A stretch of DNA of 64,000 nt from CAZGMC01 sp964526565 (GTDB lineage: Bacteria; Pseudomonadota; Alphaproteobacteria; DSM-16000; Inquilinaceae). A program made the translations under genes and the position numbers. The DNA lies in the NCBI GenBank assembly GCA_964526565.1, contig CAZGMC010000004.1, positions 28,633 through 92,632 on the forward strand, given 5' to 3'. The notes under the pieces were generated by a model. It was not told the origin of the DNA and made no database searches. It saw only the letters and a list, made by a program, of their open reading frames with translations. Shown here in pieces: positions 42,247 to 51,868 of this stretch. Each line of letters begins with the position of its first letter. The stretch's first letter is position 1.

Positions 42247-44313
42247 ATGTGCGTGCGGCCGGTCATCGGGCTGCTGCTTTCACTTGTTCAGGTCGGGGCG
42301 GCGCTCCCGTTGAACGCGCAGGAGCCGCCGCCGACCGTCAACGACTACGGCCAGACCGGACTGATCGAGATGCCCTCGGCCTGGACGCAGCCCGACGGGT
42401 GGATCCACGCCGGCACCACGCTCGGCGAGCCGTACCGCCATGTCTTCGCCGGCGTCCAGGTCCTGCCCTGGCTGGAGACGACGCTGCGCTACAGCGATCC
42501 GGGCTTCGACCTGGGCAGCGTCGACGGCTTCGCCTCGGCGGACCTGAAGATCGTGCTGGTGCGCGAGACTGCCCGCTGGCCGCAGATCGTGGTCGGCGCC
42601 CGCGACCTGTTCGGCGAGGGCGTGCTGTCCGGCGAATACATCGCCGTCAGCCGGCATTTCCGCTGGTTCGACCTGACCGTCGGCGTGGGCTGGGGCCGCT
42701 ATGCCGGGCGCGGCGCCCTGCCCAACCCGTTCGGCCACCTGGGCGACCGCGGCGACCGGCGCCGCCCCGAGGACGGCAGCAGCCTGGACACGCTGTTCGG
42801 CGGCGAGGAGATCGGCCTGTTCGGCGGCATCGAGGCGCGGCTGCCGGTGCCCGGCCTGACCGCCCTGATCGAGTACAGCCCCGACGACTTCGCCTTCGAG
42901 CGCGGCCTCGACCCGAACCTGGAGCGGCCGGTGCCGGTCAATGTCGGGCTGGCGTGGCGGCCGTGGCCGTGGCTGTCAGCCGGGCTGTCGTACGAGCAGG
43001 GCGAGGCGCTGATGGGCCGCGTGGCGTTGCGCTTCGATCCCGGCCGGCTGCCGACGCGGCCGCGCCCGCCGCCGCCGCCGGCCATCGTCGACCGCAGCGA
43101 CGCCCCGGCCGACGCTGCGGTCGACCCCGGCGCCGGCGGCGTGCTGGCCGCCCTGGACGAAGCCGGCATGGCGCCGCGCGCCGTGCGCCTCGGCGGCAGC
43201 CGCGCCGATGTGTGGGTCGACCGCGACCCGGCGCTCGATGCCGCCACCCAGGTGGGCCGCGCCGCCCGCGCGCTGACCGCCGCCGCGCCGCCGCCAGCCG
43301 TGGCCCTGGGCATCACCCTCGGCGACCGCGGGCTCGACGTCAGCACGGTGACGGTCATGCGCGACGACCTGGAGCGCGCCGGCCGCCACGCCGGCAGCCC
43401 GGAGGAGCTGTGGCGCGACGCCACCGTCGAACCGGCCACGGATCCGGCCGACCAGTCGTTCGGCACGGCCATGGCGGCACACGGCTTCGTCCCGCGCGTC
43501 GGGATACGGGGCGAGCTGCGCGGCGAACTCGGGCTGGCCGACACGGCCGACCGGGTGCTGTACCGCCTGTCGCTCCTGACCGAGGCCGAGGTCCGGCCGT
43601 GGCGCGGCCTCGTGCTGGGGGTCGGCGGGCGGATCAACCTGGCCGACGACCTGATCCTGCCGGAACCGCGGTCGGACACGCCGGTGCGCAGTGAGACCGC
43701 CCTGTTCGCCGCGCACACGGCGCGGCTGGAGCGCGCCTATGGCGCCTGGCTGCGCCGCCTGGGCCGCGACTCGTTCGTGCGCGCCGTCGGCGGCTTCGTC
43801 GACGAGGCCTATTTCGCCAACGAGGTCGAGGTGCTGTGGCGGCCCTATGCGCGGCGCTACGCGGTCGGCGCGCGGTTGGCCCAGGCGGTGCGCCGCGACC
43901 CCGACAGCCAGCTGGCGCTGGAGCCGATCTCGGTGCTGACCGGTCATCTCGACCTGTACTACCGGCCGCCCGGACCCGACCTGGACCTGCGGCTGTCGGC
44001 CGGCCGCTATCTGGGCGGCGACATCGGGGCAACCGCGGAGGTGACGCGCCGGTTCGGCAACGGCGTCCGCATCGGTGCCCACGCCACCGTGTCGTCCGGG
44101 CTGGAGTCCGACCCCTCGCAGCTGGTCGGCGGCGTGCGGCTGAGCATCCCGCTGCCGGTCCCGGTGGCATCGCGGTCGCGGGCCGTGCTGCGCGTCGAGC
44201 CGCTGCTGCGCGATGCGGGACAGGAGCTGGACACACCGCTGCGGCTCTACGAGCTGACCGCACCGGTGTCCTATGAGGCGATCGCGGCCGGCTGGCCCCG
44301 GGTGCTCGACTGA
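42247..44313 (+). CDS. YjbH-like outer-membrane/exopolysaccharide protein
   Basis: 688 residues with a signal peptide ending near residue 25 (ALPLNAQ). The region TVNDYGQTGLIEMPSAW is the hallmark of the YjbH (DUF940) family, beta-rich lipoprotein-like or outer-membrane proteins linked to exopolysaccharide. Alternating hydrophobic/polar strands with many aromatic ends (LETTLRYSDPGFD, RWFDLTVGVGWGRYAGRG, HLDLYYRPPGPDLDLRLSAGRYLG) predict a beta-barrel over both halves. Residues 270-300 are a Pro/Ala linker. The usual partners YjbE, F and G are not present. The start has only a weak ribosome site. Confidence 0.82.
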   Translation: MCVRPVIGLLLSLVQVGAALPLNAQEPPPTVNDYGQTGLIEMPSAWTQPDGWIHAGTTLGEPYRHVFAGVQVLPWLETTLRYSDPGFDLGSVDGFASADLKIVLVRETARWPQIVVGARDLFGEGVLSGEYIAVSRHFRWFDLTVGVGWGRYAGRGALPNPFGHLGDRGDRRRPEDGSSLDTLFGGEEIGLFGGIEARLPVPGLTALIEYSPDDFAFERGLDPNLERPVPVNVGLAWRPWPWLSAGLSYEQGEALMGRVALRFDPGRLPTRPRPPPPPAIVDRSDAPADAAVDPGAGGVLAALDEAGMAPRAVRLGGSRADVWVDRDPALDAATQVGRAARALTAAAPPPAVALGITLGDRGLDVSTVTVMRDDLERAGRHAGSPEELWRDATVEPATDPADQSFGTAMAAHGFVPRVGIRGELRGELGLADTADRVLYRLSLLTEAEVRPWRGLVLGVGGRINLADDLILPEPRSDTPVRSETALFAAHTARLERAYGAWLRRLGRDSFVRAVGGFVDEAYFANEVEVLWRPYARRYAVGARLAQAVRRDPDSQLALEPISVLTGHLDLYYRPPGPDLDLRLSAGRYLGGDIGATAEVTRRFGNGVRIGAHATVSSGLESDPSQLVGGVRLSIPLPVPVASRSRAVLRVEPLLRDAGQELDTPLRLYELTAPVSYEAIAAGWPRVLD

Positions 44314-44673
44314 CGCCGCCGGTGCGGGGCAGCCGCGCCATCGGCGGCGGCGAATCGCGCGGCTCCGCTTGTAATGGCAATGTGGATTACAATTCCGGTT
44401 CAAATGCCGGAGCATCATCCGGTTACGCAAAGGCTGTAACATCCGGCACGACAATCGTTTCATTGCGGCCCTGTTGTTGGCAGGATCGACCGTTGATAAA
44501 TCGAGACACGAAACCTTCGCCTTTCGACTTATGGCTTCCGGCGAAACCGGGCGACGGCGACCGAGGATTTTTCGGAGAATCACAATTAAGTCACAACGCC
44601 GGGCGCAATGGCAGTGCAAACGTTTTCCTGTCGCTAAACCCGGTAAACAACATTGAACGGGAGGACCAGAAGC
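44314..44673. other. Intergenic region upstream of the Cache-like gene
   Basis: No gene supported. Bases 44370-44660 are richer in A and T than their surroundings and presumably contain the promoter of the following gene; a GGGAGG ribosome site ends the region. Confidence 0.35.
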
Positions 44674-45135
44674 ATGAAGTCGATCATCAAACTCGCGCTC
44701 GTTCCGGTCGTGTCCGCTGCCGCCCTGGCGGGAGCGGCCTTCGCCCAGGAGCGCGCGTCCGCCGAAGAAGCGCAGGCCATGCTCGACGAGGCCGTCCAGC
44801 ACTACGAGGACGCCGGACGCGAGCAGGCGCTGGAGGACTTCAACACCAGCGGCGACTGGCGGGACCGCGACCTGTACGTCTACTGCATCGGGGCGGACGA
44901 CATGATCACGGCGCACGGCGCCAATCCGGCCCTGATCGGCACGTCGGCCATGGATCTGGTTGACATCGAAGGCATGAACGTTGGTGATGCGGTCATGGAG
45001 ACCGGCCGCACCCAGGGCTCCGGCACCGTCGATTACGTCTGGGAGAACCCGGTCACCGGCGCGGCCGAGCAGAAGTCCGCCTTCGTCGAGCAGGTCGGCG
45101 ACGACGTCTGCGCGGTCGGCTATTACACCGAGTAG
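44674..45135 (+). CDS. Secreted single Cache-like sensor protein
   Basis: 153 residues with a signal peptide ending AFAQ near residue 24. The mature part resembles a stand-alone Cache domain as found in methyl-accepting proteins and small periplasmic proteins: LDEAVQHYEDAGREQALEDFN, LYVYCIGADDMITAHGANPALIG, DYVWENPVTGAAEQKSAFVE and VCAVGYYTE. Such proteins bind small ligands in the periplasm. Two cysteines (YCIG, VCAVG) could form a disulfide. It converges on the hybrid kinase operon and is separated from it by a strong hairpin. Confidence 0.82.
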   Translation: MKSIIKLALVPVVSAAALAGAAFAQERASAEEAQAMLDEAVQHYEDAGREQALEDFNTSGDWRDRDLYVYCIGADDMITAHGANPALIGTSAMDLVDIEGMNVGDAVMETGRTQGSGTVDYVWENPVTGAAEQKSAFVEQVGDDVCAVGYYTE

Positions 45136-45204
45136 CAAGCGACAACACCTGATCTTGCGGGACGCGGCGGCGGCGACCGTGCCGTCGCCTTGCCTGCCGG
45201 ACGG

Positions 45205-45234
45205 ACGGCGCCGCCTCCCTCGAGGCGGCGCCGT
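45205..45234. terminator. Bidirectional hairpin terminator
   Basis: A perfect 13-bp stem (ACGGCGCCGCCTC at 45205-45217 with GAGGCGGCGCCGT at 45222-45234) with a four-base loop, followed by TGTCGTATT. It lies between the convergent Cache-like and kinase genes. Confidence 0.7.
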
Positions 45235-45273
45235 TGTCGTATTCGTATGCGGCGGCCGTGGCCGATCGTGCGG

Positions 45274-47442
45274 CTACTCGGCGGCCTGCAATGCCGACCG
45301 GCCGATCCAGGACCCAACCGTCGCCAGCAGTTGCTCGCGCTGGACCGGCTTGGGCATGAAGTCGTCCATGCCGGCGGCCAGGCAGGCCTCGCGGTCGCCG
45401 TGCAAGGCGTTGGCCGTCATGGCGACGATCGGCACGCGCGAGCGCTGCCCCGGCAGGGCGCGGATCGCCCGCGTCGCCGCCAGCCCGTCCATGCCCGGCA
45501 TCTGCACGTCCATCAGCACCAGGTCGTAGGGCGCCGCCTCCAGGGCCGCGACCGCCTCGCCGCCACTGCCGACGACGTCGACCAGGTAGCCGGCCTTGAC
45601 CAGGTGCGCCTTGGCGACGAACTGGTTGGCAGGGCTGTCCTCGGCCAGCAGGATGCGGCGCTGGGCCGCCGCCCCGTCATGCCCGCCGGCGCCTTCGCTC
45701 GCGACGGACGACGCCTGCGGACCGGCAACGGCCCACGGATACCGCGCCGCCGCGGCCATCCCCCCGCGGCTGGCGGCCAGAGACGCCTCGACGCCCAGTG
45801 CGGCGAGCTGGCGCTGCAGCAGCGGGCCGATGATCGGGTGGGCCGACGCGACGACGCGTTCCCCGGCCGGCGGCCGCGGGCCGTCGCCGGCACCGCCGGC
45901 CTCGGTGCACGGCAGGCGCAGGGCGAACCGGAAGGTGCTGCCGCGGCCGGGCGTGCTGTCCACGGTGATCGTGCCGCCCATGGCCTCCGCCAACCGGCGG
46001 CACACGGCCAGGCCCAGGCCACTGCCGCCGTGGCGGCGGGCATGCGACGTGTCGGCCTGTGAAAACGCCTCGAACAGCCGGCCGTGGGCGGCGGTGTCGA
46101 TGCCGATGCCGGTGTCGGTCACGGTGAAGCGCAGGTCGGCGAACGGGCCGGTGGCGCCGGCGGCCTCGAGCAGCACGGCGACGCCGCCGCGGTCGGTGAA
46201 CTTGACGGCGTTGCCGACGAGGTTGAGCAGGACCTGCCGCACCCTGCCGCCGTCGCCGACCACCGTCCGCGGCACCGCGTCGGCGACGAAGCTGCACACC
46301 TCGATCCCCTTGGCCTGGGCCGGAACCGCCAGCAGCTCGACGACGCCCTCGACCAGTTCGACGGGATCGAACGGCCCGGTCTCCAGCTCCAGCCGGTCGG
46401 CATCCAGCCGCGCGAAGTCGAGCACGTCGTTGAGCAGGGTCAGCAGCGCCTCGCCGGAATGGCGCGCCGTCTCGACATAGTCGCGCTGCTCGGCGTCGAG
46501 CGGCGTGTCGAGCAGCAGGCCCATGGTGCCCAGGATGCCGTTCAGGGGCGTGCGGACCTCGTGGCTCATCGTCGCCAGGAACCCGGACTTGGCGCGGCTG
46601 GCCGCCTCCGCCGCCTCCTTCGCCACCCGCAGCTCCTCGGCGGCACGGTGACGCGCCGTGATGTCGGCGTAGATCGCGACGAAGCCGCCATCGGGCATGG
46701 GGTTGCGCCGCACCTCGATGATCTGGCCGCCGGGTCGGCGCTGCTCCTCGCGGTACGGATAGGGCCGGCGGACACTGGCCAGCCGCCGCTCGACCTCGGC
46801 CGCCACGTCGATGCCCTCGCCGAAGTCGCCGCGTTCGCCCAGGTGCACCAGCATGTCGCGCAGCGTCGCGTTCAGCCGGCCATGCTCCGGCCCGAGCCCC
46901 AGGATGTAGAGGAAGTGCTGGTTCCAGTGGACGAGGCGCAGGTCGGCGTCGAACACGGCCACACCCTCGTCCAGTGACTGGATCGTCGTCTCCAGCAGGT
47001 CGGTCTTGCGCGCCGCCTCCAGCCGGCCGATCCGGGCGCCGGAGCGGGCCGCCTCGGCCGCGGTCAGCAGGGCATGGCTGCGCCGGTTCTGGCGGACCAG
47101 CAGCAGCATGACAATGGTGCCGGCGACAAGCAGCGCCACCGTGGCCACGGCAAGCCCGGTCAGCAGCCCGTTCTGCCGGTCCTGCAGGATGTCGAAGCGG
47201 TGCGCCACGTCCGCCGGGCTGACGTCCGGGTCGTGCGCCGCCCGCTCGGCCGTGAGCAGGAACCCCACCAGCTCGATCTCCGCCTGCGCCGCCCACCACA
47301 GGGTATTCTCCGACCCTCGCCGCGACAGCGCATCGCTCACGCCGATGACGCGCACTAGTGCCAGGATCACGATCAATGCCAGCGCGGCGACGACGGAGCC
47401 GAGCACCAGCGGCTTCGGCAGGCAGGCGAGGCGCCGCATCAT
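45274..47442 (-). CDS. Membrane hybrid sensor histidine kinase with receiver domain
   Basis: 722 residues. Two membrane helices (about 12-34 and 92-116) bracket a short periplasmic part. A PAS-like domain follows (IQSLDEGVAVFDADLRLVHWNQHFLYILG), then the phosphoacceptor HisKA box FLATMSHEVRTPLNGILG, the ATPase boxes N (LLNLVGNAVKFTDRGG), G1 (DTGIGID) and G2 (GGSGLGLAV), and a C-terminal receiver with phospho-Asp in LVLMDVQMPGMDG and the lysine in MPKPV. The first ATG overlaps the stop of the upstream molybdopterin-like gene by four bases, so the pair is co-translated. The signal sensed probably passes through the oxidoreductase-like partner. Confidence 0.92.
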   Translation of the reverse strand: MMRRLACLPKPLVLGSVVAALALIVILALVRVIGVSDALSRRGSENTLWWAAQAEIELVGFLLTAERAAHDPDVSPADVAHRFDILQDRQNGLLTGLAVATVALLVAGTIVMLLLVRQNRRSHALLTAAEAARSGARIGRLEAARKTDLLETTIQSLDEGVAVFDADLRLVHWNQHFLYILGLGPEHGRLNATLRDMLVHLGERGDFGEGIDVAAEVERRLASVRRPYPYREEQRRPGGQIIEVRRNPMPDGGFVAIYADITARHRAAEELRVAKEAAEAASRAKSGFLATMSHEVRTPLNGILGTMGLLLDTPLDAEQRDYVETARHSGEALLTLLNDVLDFARLDADRLELETGPFDPVELVEGVVELLAVPAQAKGIEVCSFVADAVPRTVVGDGGRVRQVLLNLVGNAVKFTDRGGVAVLLEAAGATGPFADLRFTVTDTGIGIDTAAHGRLFEAFSQADTSHARRHGGSGLGLAVCRRLAEAMGGTITVDSTPGRGSTFRFALRLPCTEAGGAGDGPRPPAGERVVASAHPIIGPLLQRQLAALGVEASLAASRGGMAAAARYPWAVAGPQASSVASEGAGGHDGAAAQRRILLAEDSPANQFVAKAHLVKAGYLVDVVGSGGEAVAALEAAPYDLVLMDVQMPGMDGLAATRAIRALPGQRSRVPIVAMTANALHGDREACLAAGMDDFMPKPVQREQLLATVGSWIGRSALQAAE

Positions 47443-47948
47443 CGGATGTCGAGCCTTCGCAGCTGCCAGATCCACTTCGCATTGTGCCGCGGGTCCATGA
47501 ACGCGGCGACCTGGTCGCGCGGGTAGACGACCCACAGCGGTCCGCGGTCGCGCACCGTGAGCAGCTCGCCGTTCATCCGCATGGCCAGCAGGACGGCGTA
47601 TTCGCGCAGCTCGCCGAGCGGCAGGTCGGCGCCATAGTCGTCGAGTGCGGTGCCGACCGCGACCGTTCCCTCGGCACCGACCGCATCCAGCAGGGCCGCC
47701 ATCGGCACGCCTTCGAACACGGGCACGCCCTCGGTCCACGGCGTCGACGTCGCGAGGTGCGCCGTGCCGAGTCGCTCCAGCATGGCCCGGTCGAAGTCGG
47801 CCGCGCCGTCGCGGTTGGTTCGGGTGATGGCGCCGGTGATGGTCAGCACCACCTCGCCGTCCGGCTGCGGCAGCCCGTCAGAGGCGCCGGCCGGTGCCGC
47901 GGCAAGGAGGATCGCCAGGATGGCCGCCGTCAGAATCCGCATCGCCAT
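47439..47948 (-). CDS. Secreted sulfite-oxidase-like (molybdopterin domain) protein
   Basis: 169 residues with a signal peptide (MRILTAAILAILLAAAPAGASDG). The mature part matches the fold of small oxidoreductase molybdopterin-binding domains: PDGEVVLTITGAITRTNRDGAADFDRAMLERLG, STPWTEGVPVFEGVPMAALLDAVGA, and LWVVYPRDQVAAFMDPRHNAKWIWQLRRLDIR. No cysteine is present where sulfite oxidase binds the molybdenum, so it probably senses or binds without classical catalysis. Coupled to a histidine kinase by a four-base overlap, an arrangement in which such domains may be the periplasmic input. The start at 47948 is chosen for the signal peptide. Confidence 0.8.
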   Translation of the reverse strand: MAMRILTAAILAILLAAAPAGASDGLPQPDGEVVLTITGAITRTNRDGAADFDRAMLERLGTAHLATSTPWTEGVPVFEGVPMAALLDAVGAEGTVAVGTALDDYGADLPLGELREYAVLLAMRMNGELLTVRDRGPLWVVYPRDQVAAFMDPRHNAKWIWQLRRLDIR

Positions 47949-48329
47949 ATCGCCCTTCGTCTTAGCCATCTTGGACAGCGCAGGATCCGCGCCACATCGT
48001 CCCGCGAGCGCGCCCCTGCCCCTTCAAGCATATAGCGAAACACCCTGGCAGTGCAGATGCAAGATGCTTTGCAAATTGCGGCGCTGGGTCACGGGCCAAC
48101 GGACGAGCAGATTGCTGTGAGCCTCCTGATCGACAGGCGCGTCACCTGCTGACGCCGGGCCGGTTCCTGCCGCCGCCCCCCGTGCCCGCCGCATGCCAGG
48201 GCGGTGGGCACGGGGGGGCGGCGGCGCTGGTTGGCGTGCGCGCTTGGCCGCATTATCTGTGGGGTATTGCCGAGCGCGGGGGCTTCCGCCGCCGCATCTG
48301 CCGAGAATGAAGAAACAAGGAGAGGACTC
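47949..48329. other. Divergent region upstream of icmF
   Basis: No gene supported. It includes the 12-bp near-palindrome around 48175-48225 (GGGGGGCGG and CCGCCCCCC segments flanking GTGCCCGCC-GGCGGGCAC), a candidate hairpin. Promoters for icmF to the right and the kinase pair to the left should lie here; none stands out. Confidence 0.35.
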
Positions 48330-51300
48330 GTGCCGGACGAAGCCCGCCGCAGCCCGTTCACCGTCGTCGAGGCGCGCACGCCCGTGCGCTTTGTCACCGC
48401 CGCCAGCCTGTTCGACGGCCACGACGCCTCGATCAACATCATGCGCCGCATCCTGCAGGCGCAGGGCGCGGAGGTGATCCACCTGGGGCACAACCGTTCG
48501 GTGAACGAGATCGTCACCGCGGCGGTGCAGGAGGACGCCCACGGCATCGCCATCAGCTCGTACCAGGGCGGCCACGTCGAGTACTTCAAGTATCTGGTCG
48601 ACGAGCTCGACGCCCGCGGCGCCGGCCACGTCAAGGTGTTCGGCGGCGGCGGCGGCGTGATCACCCCGGACGAGATCGCCGAGCTGGAGGCGCACGGCGT
48701 CGCCCGCATCTACCGGCCCGAGGACGGCCAGCGCCTGGGCCTCAAGGGCATGATCGAGGACATGATTGCCCGTGCCGCCGCCGACCTGGCCGCCGACGCG
48801 GCGATCGACCTGGACGCCCTGGCCCGCGGCGACCGCCGCACCCTGCCGCGCCTGATCACCCTGCTGGAGCACGGCCGGCTGTCGGCCGAGGCGCGGGCGC
48901 GCCTGGCCGGACTGGCCACGGACAGCACTGCCCCGGTGCTCGGCTTTACGGGGACCGGCGGGGCCGGCAAGTCGTCGCTGATCGACGAGCTGGTCCGCCG
49001 CTTCCGGCTCGATCGCGACGACCTGCCGATCGCCCTGCTGGCCGTCGACCCGACCAAGCGCAAGACCGGCGGCGCGCTGCTGGGCGACCGCATCCGCATG
49101 AACGCCATCGACGGCGGCAGCGTGTTCATGCGCTCGCTGGCGACCCGCGGCTCGGGGCACGAGATCGCCGATTCCGTGGCCGACGCGGTGCTCGCCTGCA
49201 AGGCGGCCGGGTTCGCGCTGGTGCTGGTGGAGACCGCCGGCATCGGCCAGGGCGACGCCGCGGTGGCGCCGCTGGTCGACGTGTCGCTGTACGTGATGAC
49301 GCCGGAGTTCGGCGCGGCCAGCCAGCTCGAGAAGATTGACATGCTGGACTTCGCCGACCTGGTGGCGATCAACAAGTTCGACCGCAAGGGCGCGGCCGAC
49401 GCCATCCGCGACGTCCGCAAGCAGTACCAGCGCAACCACGAGCGGTTCGGCGCCCCGGCCGAATCGATGCCGGTTTACGGCACCGTCGCCGCCCGCTTCA
49501 ACGACGACGGTGTGACGGCGCTCTATCACGACATCCTCGACCTGTTCACCGAACGCGGCCGCGGCACCTGGCAGAGCCGTCTGGCGCGGCCGGAGGGGCG
49601 GACCTCGACGCTGGCCACCGCCGTCGTGCCGCCGGAGCGCGTCCGCTATCTGGCCGAGATCGCCGCCACGATGCGCGACTACCGCCGCCACGCCGAGGAG
49701 CAGGCCGCGAGCGCCCGCGAGCGCCAGCAGCTGCGCGCCGCCGGCCGGCTGCTTGCCAAGGCGGGCGGCGACGCCGCACCTTTGGCCGAGCTGGCCGGGC
49801 AGCGCGACCGGGCGCTGGACGCCCGCTCGCACAAGCTGCTGGAGATGTGGCCGACGCTGACGGAGACCTATGCCGGTGACGAGTACGTCGTGAAGATCCG
49901 GCACAAGGAGATCCGCACGCAGCTGGCCAACACCAGCCTGTCCGGCAGCCGCATTCCCAAGGTCGCCCTGCCCGGCTGGCACGACGAGGGCGAGGTCCTG
50001 CGCTGGCTGCTGCTGGAGAACGTGCCGGGCAGCTTCCCGTTCACCGGCGGCGTGTTCGCCTTCAAGCGCGAGAACGAGGACCCGACCCGCATGTTCGCCG
50101 GCGAGGGCGACCCGGCGCGCACCAACCGGCGCTTCCACTACCTGTCCAAGGACAGCCCAGCCAAGCGCCTGTCGACCGCCTTCGACAGCGTCACCCTGTA
50201 CGGCTTCGACCCGGCCGAACGCCCCGACATCTACGGCAAGGTCGGCAATTCCGGCGTGTCCATCGCCACCCTGGACGACATGAAGCAGCTCTACGCCGGC
50301 TTCGACCTGTGCGACCCGGCCACCTCGGTGTCGATGACCATCAACGGCCCGGCCCCGGCGATCCTGGCGATGTTCCTGAACGCGGCCATCGACCAGCAGA
50401 TCGACCGCTTCCGCGCCGACAATGGCCGCGAGCCGACCGAGGACGAGACCCAGAAGATCTTCGAGTGGGTGCACGAGACGGTACGCGGCACCGTCCAGGC
50501 CGACATCCTCAAGGAGGACCAGGGCCAGAACACCTGCATCTTCTCAACCGAGTTCGCCCTGAAGATGATGGGCGACATCCAGGAATACTTCATCCACCAC
50601 GGCGTGCGGAACTTCTACTCCGTGTCGATCTCCGGCTACCACATCGCCGAGGCCGGGGCAAACCCCATCTCCCAGCTCGCCTTCACGCTGGCCAACGGGT
50701 TCACCTATGTCGAGGCGTACCTGGCGCGCGGCATGCACATCGACGACTTCGCGCCGAACCTGTCGTTCTTCTTCTCCAACGGCATGGACCCCGAGTACAC
50801 GGTGATGGGCCGGGTGGCGCGGCGCATCTGGGCGGTGGCCATGCGCGACCGCTATGGCGCCAACGAGCGCAGCCAGAAGCTGAAATATCACGTGCAGACC
50901 TCGGGCAGGTCGCTGCACGCCCAGGAGATGGACTTCAACGACATCCGCACCACGCTGCAGGCGCTGATCGCCGTCTACGACAACTGCAACAGCCTGCACA
51001 CCAACGCCTTCGACGAGGCCTACACCACGCCGACCGACGAGTCGGTGCGCCGGGCCATGGCCATCCAGATGATCATCAACAAGGAATGGGGCCTGGCCAG
51101 GAACGAGAACCCCAACCAGGGCGCGTTCATCGTCGACCAACTGACCGACCTGGTCGAGGCGGCGGTGCTGGCCGAGTTCGACCGCATCGCCGAGCGCGGC
51201 GGCGTGCTGGGCGCCATGGAGACCGGCTACCAGCGCGGCAAGATCCAGGACGAGTCCCTGCACTACGAGACCCTGAAGCACACCGGCGCGCTGCCCATCG

Positions 51301-51584
51301 TCGGGGTCAACACCTTCGTCCATCCCGAGACCGGCGGCGCCCCGCCCAAGGTCGACCTGCGCCGCTCGTCGGAGCAGGAGAAGCAGGGCCAGATCGCCCG
51401 CGTCCGCGACTTCCAGGCGCGCCACGCCGCCGCGGCCCCGGCCATGCTGGAGCGCCTCAGGCAGACCGCCCTGGCCCGCGGCAACGTCTTCGCCGTCCTG
51501 ATGGACGCCGTGCGCTGCTGCTCGCTGGGCCAGATCACCGACGCGCTGTTCGAGGTCGGCGGGCGGTACAGGCGGAACATGTGA
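48330..51584 (+). CDS. icmF: Fused isobutyryl-CoA mutase IcmF
   Basis: 1,084 residues combining three activities. The B12-binding domain (about 20-155) has the cobalt-ligand motif DGHDASINIMRRIL and SSYQGGHVEYF. The G-protein chaperone (about 190-420) has Walker A GFTGTGGAGKSS, ETAGIGQGD and NKFDRKG. The mutase barrel (about 540-1084) has SVSISGYHIAEAGANPISQLAFTLANGF, NLSFFFSNG and RAMAIQMIINKEWG. The enzyme interconverts isobutyryl-CoA and butyryl-CoA with adenosylcobalamin, and the GTPase reloads cofactor. The GTG at 48330 is chosen because AAGGAGAGG precedes it; longer upstream open sequence is not protein-like. Monocistronic; a strong hairpin follows. Confidence 0.95.
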   Translation: MPDEARRSPFTVVEARTPVRFVTAASLFDGHDASINIMRRILQAQGAEVIHLGHNRSVNEIVTAAVQEDAHGIAISSYQGGHVEYFKYLVDELDARGAGHVKVFGGGGGVITPDEIAELEAHGVARIYRPEDGQRLGLKGMIEDMIARAAADLAADAAIDLDALARGDRRTLPRLITLLEHGRLSAEARARLAGLATDSTAPVLGFTGTGGAGKSSLIDELVRRFRLDRDDLPIALLAVDPTKRKTGGALLGDRIRMNAIDGGSVFMRSLATRGSGHEIADSVADAVLACKAAGFALVLVETAGIGQGDAAVAPLVDVSLYVMTPEFGAASQLEKIDMLDFADLVAINKFDRKGAADAIRDVRKQYQRNHERFGAPAESMPVYGTVAARFNDDGVTALYHDILDLFTERGRGTWQSRLARPEGRTSTLATAVVPPERVRYLAEIAATMRDYRRHAEEQAASARERQQLRAAGRLLAKAGGDAAPLAELAGQRDRALDARSHKLLEMWPTLTETYAGDEYVVKIRHKEIRTQLANTSLSGSRIPKVALPGWHDEGEVLRWLLLENVPGSFPFTGGVFAFKRENEDPTRMFAGEGDPARTNRRFHYLSKDSPAKRLSTAFDSVTLYGFDPAERPDIYGKVGNSGVSIATLDDMKQLYAGFDLCDPATSVSMTINGPAPAILAMFLNAAIDQQIDRFRADNGREPTEDETQKIFEWVHETVRGTVQADILKEDQGQNTCIFSTEFALKMMGDIQEYFIHHGVRNFYSVSISGYHIAEAGANPISQLAFTLANGFTYVEAYLARGMHIDDFAPNLSFFFSNGMDPEYTVMGRVARRIWAVAMRDRYGANERSQKLKYHVQTSGRSLHAQEMDFNDIRTTLQALIAVYDNCNSLHTNAFDEAYTTPTDESVRRAMAIQMIINKEWGLARNENPNQGAFIVDQLTDLVEAAVLAEFDRIAERGGVLGAMETGYQRGKIQDESLHYETLKHTGALPIVGVNTFVHPETGGAPPKVDLRRSSEQEKQGQIARVRDFQARHAAAAPAMLERLRQTALARGNVFAVLMDAVRCCSLGQITDALFEVGGRYRRNM

Positions 51585-51590
51585 GGTCGG

Positions 51591-51625
51591 GATCGCACGC
51601 AGGCCGTACAGGCCTGCGCGCGATC
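51591..51625 (+). terminator. Hairpin after icmF
   Basis: A 14-bp stem with one A-C mismatch (GATCGC-A-CGCAGGCC at 51591-51605 with its complement at 51611-51625) and a five-base loop, starting seven bases after the icmF stop. No T-tract follows. Confidence 0.6.
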
Positions 51626-51806
51626 TCCGGTACGGTGGTGTGGACCTTGCGGGCTCTGGAGACCGTGCGTATCATACTCGCGGCCCTTGTTTATGACCGG
51701 ACGACGGCAACGGCTGGTGTTGAATCGGGCATGGATGGCACAGGCCGACCGCTTCGGTTTCTGAAGTAAGCTTCGGTATCCTGGGAAATATATCCACCAG
51801 AACGGG

Positions 51807-51840
51807 CGTCATCGCGAGCGAAGCGTGGCGATCCAGTGGT
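51807..51840. repeat. Single arm of the GTCATTGCGAGC-type interspersed repeat
   Basis: CGTCATCGCGAGCGAAGCGTGGCGATCCAGTGGT is a variant of the arms found at 26320-26424. No clear second arm follows within 100 bases. The fragment of an antitoxin gene begins about 30 bases further on. Confidence 0.7.
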
Positions 51841-51868
51841 GCCGCACGCGCGATTGACGACTATCTGA

